NCBI GenBank assembly: GCA_947628495.1
Contig: CANRAC010000067.1
Coordinates: forward strand, 1-5,496
Source of the DNA: an uncultured Bacilli bacterium
GTDB lineage: Bacteria > Bacillota_I > Bacilli_A > RF39 > UBA660
Reading direction: 5' to 3'
Length of the DNA stretch: 5,496 nt
Part shown: positions 1 through 5,460 of the stretch, piece by piece
Layout of the letters: every line of letters starts with the position of its first letter
How positions within the stretch are numbered: position 1 is the stretch's first letter
Notes under the pieces: generated by a model
Databases searched by the model: none
Told to the model about the DNA's origin: nothing
The model's input: only the letters and a program-made list of their open reading frames with translations
Translations under genes and position numbers: made by a program

Positions 1-324
1 TATGTGGATACTTTTAAAATGTTGAAAAATAAAGATAAAAAAGATAAGTTTCATCATTTTGTGGCTCCTTTAAGAATGAATAATAAAAATTATAGAGTAC
101 TACTGACAGTTTGTGAAAAAGAAAATAGTAGTTACTTATATATTTTAAATACCGATTTAGATAGAGACTGTCAAAAATTAGAAAGTGATATTAAAATAGC
201 GACTTTAGTTAAAGATTTAAGATTATATAACTATCAAATAGAAGATTATGAATATTATAATGCTCAAAAAATGAAAGACAAAAACATCATTAACGAAGCA
301 AAGGTAAAATATTCCGGTTGCTAA
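1..324 (+). CDS. Hypothetical protein, 3' part (5' end cut by window edge)
   Basis: The reading frame is open from the first base to a TAA stop at 322-324, giving about 107 residues. A GTG at position 4 could be a start, but only three bases precede it and no ribosome binding site can be seen, so I treat the gene as 5'-partial. An ATG at 19 also lacks a Shine-Dalgarno sequence. The protein is soluble-looking, lysine-rich and has no membrane segment. After a basic stretch comes a beta-rich segment around residues 19-50 (FVAPLRMNNKNYRVLLTV and following), which vaguely resembles the small nuclease-like domains found at the ends of phage-associated polyvalent proteins. That resemblance is weak and I assign no function. 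The pilin promoter that follows overlaps its last codons. Confidence 0.6.
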   Translation, partial: YVDTFKMLKNKDKKDKFHHFVAPLRMNNKNYRVLLTVCEKENSSYLYILNTDLDRDCQKLESDIKIATLVKDLRLYNYQIEDYEYYNAQKMKDKNIINEAKVKYSGC

Positions 325-347
325 ATGAAAAGAAAGTGCGCTATAAT
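318..347 (+). promoter_or_regulatory. Sigma-A-type promoter for the pilin-like gene
   Basis: TTGCTA at 318-323 (four of six matches to the -35 consensus) is followed after 18 bases by a perfect TATAAT at 342-347. The -35 overlaps the stop codon of the preceding gene. Transcription would start near 354, which is very close to the GTGGAGTG ribosome binding site at 352-359, so the 5' leader would be extremely short. If the start were that far downstream the Shine-Dalgarno would lie at the mRNA end, which is the main weakness of this call. Confidence 0.55.
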
Positions 348-366
348 TAAAGTGGAGTGATAAGTT

Positions 367-738
367 ATGAAAAAGAAAAATGGTTATACAGCAATTGATC
401 TATTAATTGTTATTGTTGTTTTTGGAGTTTTAACCTTTTTTACAATTTCAAAAGTGTCTTATGCTTTAAGTGATAATAAAGAAGAAGTATATAATTTAGA
501 AGTAAAATATATTGAACTGCAAGCCGAAGCTTATGGTAATACCAAAATAGAGGAAATTAAAGCTAAACCTACGACAGTTACCGTAGATCATTTAATAAAT
601 GAGCATTTTCTCGATCCAGATGATGACTCAAATAATATCTATGACCCTCGCGATAAAACGGAAACTTTAAATGCCAAAAAGGTCAAACTTACTTATGATG
701 AAAAAAATAATAAGATAAAAGCTAAATTTCAAGACTAG
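367..738 (+). CDS. Type IV pilin-like protein (prepilin N-terminal motif)
   Basis: This 123-residue protein begins with a short basic leader (MKKKNG), then the class III signal motif G-Y-T-A-I-D-L-L and a hydrophobic helix through about residue 28. That matches prepilins, which are cut after the Gly by a PilD/ComC-type peptidase, methylated at the new N terminus, and assembled from the membrane into a pilus or pseudopilus. The predicted cut is after Gly6. Position +5, normally Glu, is Asp11 here. After the helix comes an amphipathic segment (about 34-60) and a charged C-terminal part with 'TVDHLINEHFLDPDDD', a layout common in small pilin-like proteins of gut Bacillota. The ATG has a ribosome binding site (GTGGAGTG, 352-359) seven bases upstream. 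No pilus ATPase, platform protein or peptidase gene is in the window, so it looks like an orphan. It could be a minor pilin, a ComG-like pseudopilin or an unrelated surface protein exported by the same route. Confidence 0.8.
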   Translation: MKKKNGYTAIDLLIVIVVFGVLTFFTISKVSYALSDNKEEVYNLEVKYIELQAEAYGNTKIEEIKAKPTTVTVDHLINEHFLDPDDDSNNIYDPRDKTETLNAKKVKLTYDEKNNKIKAKFQD

Positions 739-754
739 TTATTAGTCTTTTTTT
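731..754 (+). terminator. Rho-independent terminator overlapping the pilin stop codon
   Basis: AAGACTA (731-737) pairs perfectly with TAGTCTT (743-749) around a five-base loop (738-742), and the run of T extends over 748-754. The left arm contains the last sense codons and the first two bases of the TAG stop. Terminating ribosomes would cover that arm, so the hairpin may work differently when the pilin mRNA is translated. The stem is short and AT-rich, so leakage is likely. Only 17 bases lie between the T tract and the start codon of the next gene, too few for a separate promoter. Confidence 0.7.
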
Positions 755-771
755 AGAAAGGTAAATTAATT

Positions 772-2655
772 ATGGCTATTACAAAAACTAATTTTATTAA
801 TTATACACGTTGTCCTCGTTACGTTGCTTTAGAAGAAATCCATCAAGAAAAATTAATGGCTGATGTCGAGTTGGCTGAATATCAAAAAGAAGAATACAGT
901 GACAAATTACAAGAATTAGTGGCGGGGATGTATGAAGCAGATGAAGAAGGTCATGAAAGTGATTTAATTGATAAAGAAAATCGTTACTTAGAAGTAATGA
1001 TGCCTTATTATAAAAAGATTGAAGAATTAGTGGGTGCATATGTAGAACAGCATTTTCCGGGAAAAACCGTTTATTCCGAAGATAATTTTACGCAAGAGTG
1101 TTTTGATTTTAATGATAAGGGCATTAAGTATCTTTGTTATGTCGATGTCTATAATGAAGATCAAAATAATATTAATATAATTGAAGTTAAAGCAACGACA
1201 ACTAATAAATTTATGTCTTTGCAATCTAATCATCCTAAAAAAGATAAATATTCGATTTTTTTAAAGAAAAATAACATTTTATATTTAAAAGATGAAATAA
1301 AAGATTATAATATTTTGGCCGAAATGCCCCTTAAAAATTATGAAAAACAAAAAGCTAAATTGTTTGATCGTTATGGAGTGGGAAAATACATTTATGATTT
1401 AGCCGTACAAAGATTTATAATTGAGGGTGAGTATAAACAAAGTAACAATGCGGCGAAATTAGATAATATTCATTATTATTTGGGAGTCTTAAATCACGAA
1501 TATGTTTTTGATGGTACTTATCAAGATGGAGTTCAAGTTTTTCATCCTGATGAAAACGGAAATGAAATAGTCAATTTAATTGATTTAACAAAAGTAACAA
1601 AAGAGTTACAAGCATATGTTCTTCAAGATAAGGAAAAATTAGAAAGTTATATTGCTAATATGGATGCCGCTAGTTGTCCATTAAGTTCAGGATGTGAATA
1701 TAAAAAACAAACGCAATGTAAATATTTTAATCAAATTTGTGGCAAGATTATTCCCGCCAAAAATTCTTCTTTAGCTTATAAACGCAATGGTTTTGGTTTT
1801 AAAGATGAAATGGGTAATACTCATAAAGGATTAAATTTAATCAATGAAGGTTATCTTAATATGTTAGATATTCCGGAAAGTTGGATAAAATCAGAAAATC
1901 ATCATATTCAAAGAAATTCTTTATTAAAAGATGAACAATATATTGATAAAGAAAAGATTAAGGTTATGCTAAAACAAATTGAATATCCTATTTATCATCT
2001 TGATTTTGAAACTTTTCCTTGTCCAATTCCTCGTTTTAAAGGGGAAACTCCTTATATCCAATCTCCATTTGAATTTAGTTTACATATTGAGAAATCTCCA
2101 GGAGTATGTGATAAAAATCAAGATAATTATGTTTTTTTAGCTAAGGATCATACGGATTGTCGAGAAGATATGATTAAAGCTATGCTTAAATATATGGATC
2201 CCAATAAAGGTACTTTATTTGCTCAAAATGTTTCCTTTGAAAAAGGACGCATAAAAGAACTAGCTAATATTTTTCCCGAATATAAAAAACCGCTAATGCA
2301 ACTTTATCAACGAGGCTTTGACTTGTTATGGCTTTTAGATACGAACAGTAAAATTTATAAGGAGTTAGGCTATAGTGAAGAAGAAGCCAAAAAAATGAAC
2401 TTTTACGATAAAAGAATGAGTGGCTCATTTTCCATCAAAAAAACATTACCAGTTTTTACTGATTTAAAATATGACGATTTAGAAGTTCGAAATGGCACAA
2501 TGGCCATTATTGAATATGCCTCATATCCTTATATGAGTAAAGAAGAATTTCAACTTAAATATCAAGCTTTAATTGATTATTGTAAACAAGATACTTGGGC
2601 CATGGTCGCTATATTAGATAGTTTAAGAAAAAAAGTCGAAGAGCAAAAAGTATAG
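772..2655 (+). CDS. DUF2779 family protein: Cas4/RecB-like nuclease plus DEDD exonuclease-like domain
   Basis: This 627-residue protein matches the DUF2779 family, whose biological role is not established. The N terminus 'KTNFINYTRCPRYVALE' is the family's typical opening and resembles the start of Cas4/RecB-type nucleases. A PD-(D/E)xK core is visible as Asp125 (YVDVY) and Glu138-Val-Lys140 (IIEVK). Cys14 with Cys302, Cys308, Cys316 and Cys323 could supply an iron-sulfur cluster, as in Cas4 and AddB. The C-terminal half carries the DUF2779 signature 'HLDFETFPCPIPRFKGETPY'. Its Asp411-x-Glu413, Asn486-x2-Phe-Glu490 and Tyr603-x3-Asp607 resemble motifs I, II and III of DEDDy 3'-5' exonucleases, with Glu in place of the usual motif II Asp. 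A DNA- or RNA-processing role is therefore inferred. The start has an AGAAAGG site (755-761) ten bases upstream. Stop codon is TAG. It lies between the pilin gene and ku, each junction carrying a terminator-like hairpin. Confidence 0.87.
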   Translation: MAITKTNFINYTRCPRYVALEEIHQEKLMADVELAEYQKEEYSDKLQELVAGMYEADEEGHESDLIDKENRYLEVMMPYYKKIEELVGAYVEQHFPGKTVYSEDNFTQECFDFNDKGIKYLCYVDVYNEDQNNINIIEVKATTTNKFMSLQSNHPKKDKYSIFLKKNNILYLKDEIKDYNILAEMPLKNYEKQKAKLFDRYGVGKYIYDLAVQRFIIEGEYKQSNNAAKLDNIHYYLGVLNHEYVFDGTYQDGVQVFHPDENGNEIVNLIDLTKVTKELQAYVLQDKEKLESYIANMDAASCPLSSGCEYKKQTQCKYFNQICGKIIPAKNSSLAYKRNGFGFKDEMGNTHKGLNLINEGYLNMLDIPESWIKSENHHIQRNSLLKDEQYIDKEKIKVMLKQIEYPIYHLDFETFPCPIPRFKGETPYIQSPFEFSLHIEKSPGVCDKNQDNYVFLAKDHTDCREDMIKAMLKYMDPNKGTLFAQNVSFEKGRIKELANIFPEYKKPLMQLYQRGFDLLWLLDTNSKIYKELGYSEEEAKKMNFYDKRMSGSFSIKKTLPVFTDLKYDDLEVRNGTMAIIEYASYPYMSKEEFQLKYQALIDYCKQDTWAMVAILDSLRKKVEEQKV

Positions 2656-2684
2656 AAGATATAACCTTGGAGTTATATTTTTTT
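2656..2684 (+). terminator. Terminator or attenuator hairpin between the nuclease gene and ku
   Basis: ATATAAC (2659-2665) pairs with GTTATAT (2672-2678) around the loop CTTGGA. Three further outer pairs, one of them G-U, extend it to 2656-2681. The run of seven T at 2678-2684 completes a Rho-independent terminator shape. The stem has only one G-C pair and is weak, so read-through into ku is plausible. No convincing -35/-10 pair fits between this element and the ku start. Confidence 0.6.
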
Positions 2685-2704
2685 CTAAAAAAGGCCAAAA
2701 TATT

Positions 2705-2712
2705 AAAGGTGA
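2705..2712 (+). promoter_or_regulatory. Ribosome binding site that fixes the ku start
   Basis: AAAGGTGA lies five bases before the ATG at 2718. The frame could be extended upstream to a TTG at 2667, but that TTG sits in the loop of the terminator-like hairpin, has no ribosome binding site, and would add a 17-residue tail not expected in Ku. The ATG at 2718 is therefore the supported start. Confidence 0.8.
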
Positions 2713-2717
2713 TAAAA

Positions 2718-3488
2718 ATGCCTTTAAATAAAAGTTCAATTAATTTTGGAATGGTTTATATTCCTATTAATTATGCATCGCTACTTAAAAATAATGATAT
2801 CAATTTTCATTTACTTGATAAAAATACTTTAAGTCGAATTAAATACAAAAAGGTTTCTGAGGCTAATGAAGATAAGGAAATATTAGCGAAAGATATTGTA
2901 AAAGGTTATGAATATGCTCCTGAAAAATATGCTGTTTTGGAAGATAAAGATTTTGAAAAACTAAAAACTAAAAAAGACAAGAGTATTACCATTGAAAAAT
3001 TTGTGGATATTGAAAGTATTGATCCTCTTTATTACGATCGACCTTATCTTATAAATCCCCAAGGAGCTGAACATGCCTTTCATCTTTTAGCCCAGGCTAT
3101 GGAAAATAAAAGAAAAGTTGGTGTGGCTAAGACAGTAATTGGTCAAAAAGAGGCTTTAGTTATAGTGCGAAGTAAAAACGGCCAGTTATTTTTAAATACC
3201 TTATTTTTTGATGATGAAATTAAAGAAGTGGATCAGGAAAAGATTACCGACAAATTCACTAAAGAAGAATTAACGATGGCTGAGCAATTGATAGATAACA
3301 TGAGTGGAAAATTTAATCCTGCTGATTATAAGGATAACTATAAAGAAAGATTGCAAGATGCTATTAATAAAAAGATAGCGGGAAAAAGGGTTAGTAAGCC
3401 AAAAGAAGTTCAAAGTAAAAAGATTAGTAATTTAATGGATGCTTTGACTGAAAGTATTAAAGCGACTAAAAAGACTAAGGGTAAATAA
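2718..3488 (+). CDS. ku: DNA-end-binding protein Ku (non-homologous end joining)
   Basis: This is a bacterial Ku of 256 residues. Ku homodimers form a ring on double-strand DNA ends, protect them and recruit the partner ligase. Family blocks are present in order: 'SSINFGMVYIPI' (6-17; usual form ISFGLVNIPV), 'INFHLLDK' with 'SRIKYKKV' (28-46), 'DIVKGYEYAPEKYAVLEDKDFEKL' (59-82), 'IDPLYYDRPYLINP' (101-114), 'KVGVAKTVIGQKEAL' (133-147) and 'FNPADYKDNYKERL' followed by 'KKIAGK' (199-223). The C terminus ends in the linker and short helix 'ISNLMDALTESIKATKK' and a lysine-rich tail, as in other minimal bacterial Ku proteins. The protein is complete and slightly shorter than many homologues. The stop TAA shares its last base with the ligase ATG, so the two genes are almost certainly co-transcribed and translationally coupled. 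Its promoter is not evident; it may depend on read-through from the upstream nuclease gene. Confidence 0.95.
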   Translation: MPLNKSSINFGMVYIPINYASLLKNNDINFHLLDKNTLSRIKYKKVSEANEDKEILAKDIVKGYEYAPEKYAVLEDKDFEKLKTKKDKSITIEKFVDIESIDPLYYDRPYLINPQGAEHAFHLLAQAMENKRKVGVAKTVIGQKEALVIVRSKNGQLFLNTLFFDDEIKEVDQEKITDKFTKEELTMAEQLIDNMSGKFNPADYKDNYKERLQDAINKKIAGKRVSKPKEVQSKKISNLMDALTESIKATKKTKGK

Positions 3489-4378
3489 TGGATATTTTTG
3501 CTAAAAAAAATATTTTACCTATGCTTTTAAAACAGACTAAACCTTTTGATAGTGAGAGTCATATCTATGAAATGAAATTTGATGGTTATCGAGCAATTAT
3601 ATATTTAGATAATAATAAAATAACAATCAAAAGTCGCAATAATAATGATGTTACTAATCTATATCCGGAATTAGCTAATCTTTATAAATGTAGTAAGAAA
3701 AAATGTATTTTAGATGGGGAACTTATTGTAATGGGTGAAAATGGGCCTGATTTTTTTAAAATGCAAAAAAGAGGTCGAATGAAAATTAAAGAAAAAATTA
3801 AGCAAGAAATGCAAAATAATCCCGTTCTTTATGTGGCTTTTGATATTTTATATTACGATAATAAAGACTTAACAGAATTACCTCTTTTAAAAAGGAAAGA
3901 ATATTTACAAAAATATATAAAAGAAAATGATAATTTAATTATTTCCAAATATATTGCTAAAGATGGAAAGAAATTATTTAATCAAATAAAAAAGCAAGGC
4001 TTAGAAGGAGTAGTAGCTAAAAGAATAGATAGTCCATATGTCATAGGTAAAAGAACGGATTTGTGGGTGAAATTTAAGGCTTTAAAAGAATATGATTTTT
4101 TAGTCTTTGGCTATAAAATAGTAGATAATGAAATTAAAACAATAGTCGTGGGAAAAAACCAAAACGGACGCTATGTTTCCTATGGAGAAGTTAATTTACC
4201 AAATGTTTTAGATCAAGAATTTATTAGAAAATATGCTAAGACTAATCAAAGTAAAACCGAGATGTTTCCTTTAAAAAATATTATTTGGCTAAAGCCCCAA
4301 TTGAAAGCGACGATTAGATTTAAAGAAATAACAGCCAGTAATAATTTAAGACATGCGGTCTTTATGAAATTTGTTTAG
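3488..4378 (+). CDS. ligD: ATP-dependent DNA ligase, LigD ligase-domain type
   Basis: This 296-residue protein matches the ligase module of bacterial LigD and seals nicks or breaks at Ku-bound ends. Nucleotidyltransferase motifs are visible: motif I 'EMKFDGYR' with the adenylated Lys30, Arg50 in 'IKSRN', motif III 'ILDGELIV' (Glu78), motif IIIa 'VAFDILYYD' (116-124), motif IV 'LEGVVAK' (172-178) and motif V 'LWVKFK' (192-197). An OB-fold region follows, with 'WLKPQLKATIRFKEIT' and 'LRHAVFMKF' near the end, like the LigD C terminus. No polymerase (primase-like) or phosphoesterase domain is fused to it or encoded beside it, so this is a stand-alone ligase and not the three-domain LigD. The start is fixed by the TAATG overlap with ku and by AAGGG at 3477-3481. 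Without the extra domains, gap filling and end cleaning would need other enzymes. Confidence 0.93.
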   Translation: MDIFAKKNILPMLLKQTKPFDSESHIYEMKFDGYRAIIYLDNNKITIKSRNNNDVTNLYPELANLYKCSKKKCILDGELIVMGENGPDFFKMQKRGRMKIKEKIKQEMQNNPVLYVAFDILYYDNKDLTELPLLKRKEYLQKYIKENDNLIISKYIAKDGKKLFNQIKKQGLEGVVAKRIDSPYVIGKRTDLWVKFKALKEYDFLVFGYKIVDNEIKTIVVGKNQNGRYVSYGEVNLPNVLDQEFIRKYAKTNQSKTEMFPLKNIIWLKPQLKATIRFKEITASNNLRHAVFMKFV

Positions 4379-4385
4379 AAATTCT

Positions 4386-4413
4386 TTTAAATTATAGTTA
4401 AGTACTGTATAAT
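4386..4413 (+). promoter_or_regulatory. Promoter for the 318-residue hypothetical gene
   Basis: A perfect TATAAT lies at 4408-4413, with TTTAAA at 4386-4391 as a four-of-six -35 match and a 16-base spacer. It sits in the 57-base gap after the ligase gene. Transcription would start around 4420, just before the AAGGAAGTG ribosome binding site at 4422-4430. I see no terminator hairpin in this gap, so read-through from the ligase gene may add to expression. Confidence 0.55.
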
Positions 4414-4435
4414 AAACAATTAAGGAAGTGATAAA

Positions 4436-5392
4436 ATGGTTAATTTACAACATAATTTAACTGTAGATGACTTAATTGTTGAGTATATGATTTATAAAGT
4501 AAATCATGGTTATGAGCCGCAATATTTAGCAAATGAGTTTATGGACTTTTTAAAATATTTTCAAACTAAAATGGAAGTATTAGATGTTTTAGAAGATAAA
4601 GCTCTATTATTTAAAAGATTTATGGAACGTAAAACCCAGCTTGATTGGAACCCAACTGACCCACACATGAATATTTCTTATAGTAATGAAGATAACGATT
4701 ATAAAATGGCCGCGAATTATAGATTAAGTTGTTATGATACAAGTGTTATAAATACTTATTTTATGGATGAAGGGATGAGCCAGTTTGCTGATTATAAAGG
4801 AACAGCTTATAAAATCAGAAATATTATAGGAGAGTATTTAGAAAGTCAACCTAAAAGAAAAATTGATGAAACTGCTGATATTACTGATTCTTCTTTAATG
4901 GTAGGTAAATATTTTGCTGCTGGAATAATTGATATTATTTGGACAAGTCATATAAAAGACCTAATTGAAAAACATGAGTGGCCAGAACAATGTAAAGATA
5001 TCAATAAATATTTATTTGAATTAGATTTAGCGGAAATTATCGGACTTAAATCAGTCAAACAAGAGTTATTAAATTTTTATAAAGATATTTCTAAAAGAAT
5101 AGCAATTTTATATCAACAAGATAATAATTTGAAAATTAGTAATGGTAGTGGTAGTTATTTAGCTAAGGCTAATTATAAGTTATTAAGTAATGGTTTTGAA
5201 GAAATATTTGGTAAAGTGTTTGGACCTTATAAAAGTTCATTAGATATAGATTTAACCTCATCAACCTTAAAAGAAAGTCACGGCATTGGCAGTAGTTATT
5301 TTTGGGATGATGATCCTGTTGTGAAAACGACAACTTTGCAAATTGGTGATGTTAAAGTTAAACAATTAGTTCAAAATCTAGAACAAAATTAA
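4436..5392 (+). CDS. Conserved-looking hypothetical protein, 318 residues
   Basis: I do not recognise a named family. The protein has no signal peptide or membrane segment and looks cytoplasmic, mostly helical and rich in Tyr, Asp and Lys. The N-terminal ~65 residues look like a compact helical unit ('TVDDLIVEYMIYKVNHGYEP', then 'FMDFLKYFQTKM' and 'LLFKRFMERK'). A middle region follows with 'ISYSNEDNDYKMAANYRLS' (80-98) and 'QPKRKIDETADI' (138-149), then a helical stretch at about 150-230. The C-terminal part contains 'SNGSGSYLAKANYKLL' (235-250) and an acidic 'SSYFWDDDP' (286-294). The high content of aromatic and charged motifs suggests a defined fold, not a random frame. The start has a strong Shine-Dalgarno (AAGGAAGTG, 4422-4430). 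It has its own promoter and terminator, so a role in the preceding end-joining operon is not shown. Confidence 0.85.
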   Translation: MVNLQHNLTVDDLIVEYMIYKVNHGYEPQYLANEFMDFLKYFQTKMEVLDVLEDKALLFKRFMERKTQLDWNPTDPHMNISYSNEDNDYKMAANYRLSCYDTSVINTYFMDEGMSQFADYKGTAYKIRNIIGEYLESQPKRKIDETADITDSSLMVGKYFAAGIIDIIWTSHIKDLIEKHEWPEQCKDINKYLFELDLAEIIGLKSVKQELLNFYKDISKRIAILYQQDNNLKISNGSGSYLAKANYKLLSNGFEEIFGKVFGPYKSSLDIDLTSSTLKESHGIGSSYFWDDDPVVKTTTLQIGDVKVKQLVQNLEQN

Positions 5393-5404
5393 ATTAAAGA
5401 ATTA

Positions 5405-5447
5405 GGGAAAATTGCAAAATTATATTTGCTATTTTTCTTTTTTATTT
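5405..5447 (+). terminator. Rho-independent terminator after the hypothetical gene
   Basis: GCAAA (5414-5418) pairs with TTTGC (5425-5429) around a six-base loop. Beyond one T-T mismatch the stem continues by pairing 5406-5412 with 5431-5437, including one G-U pair. A T-rich tract runs on to 5447. It lies 13 bases after the stop codon. The 3' arm also contains the -35 box of the next promoter. Confidence 0.65.
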
Positions 5448-5454
5448 ATATAAT
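5426..5454 (+). promoter_or_regulatory. Sigma-A-type promoter at the right edge
   Basis: TTGCTA (5426-5431) and a perfect TATAAT (5449-5454) are separated by the ideal 17 bases. The -35 hexamer is identical to that of the pilin promoter. Transcription should start near 5461 and drive an RNA that continues past the window. The promoter is embedded in the preceding terminator, so one short stretch ends one unit and starts the next. Confidence 0.65.
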
Positions 5455-5460
5455 ATAGAA

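Noticed and set aside
797..1233. Two open frames of 68 and 80 residues on the minus strand inside the DUF2779 gene
   Set aside because: They lie antisense to a gene with clear family motifs, have no ribosome binding site, and their translations look like low-complexity reflections of AT-rich coding DNA.
772..2655. Possible CRISPR association because of the Cas4-like N-terminal nuclease
   Set aside because: No repeat-spacer array, cas1 or cas2 is present, and the C-terminal DUF2779 signature identifies a different family.
2705..2717. Separate ku promoter using TATTAA near 2701 as a -10 box
   Set aside because: The matching -35 position falls in the T tract with no resemblance to consensus, and transcription would start inside the ribosome binding site.
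4379..4435. Terminator after the ligase gene
   Set aside because: No stable hairpin with a following T tract could be drawn in this 57-base gap; it holds the promoter and ribosome binding site of the next gene.
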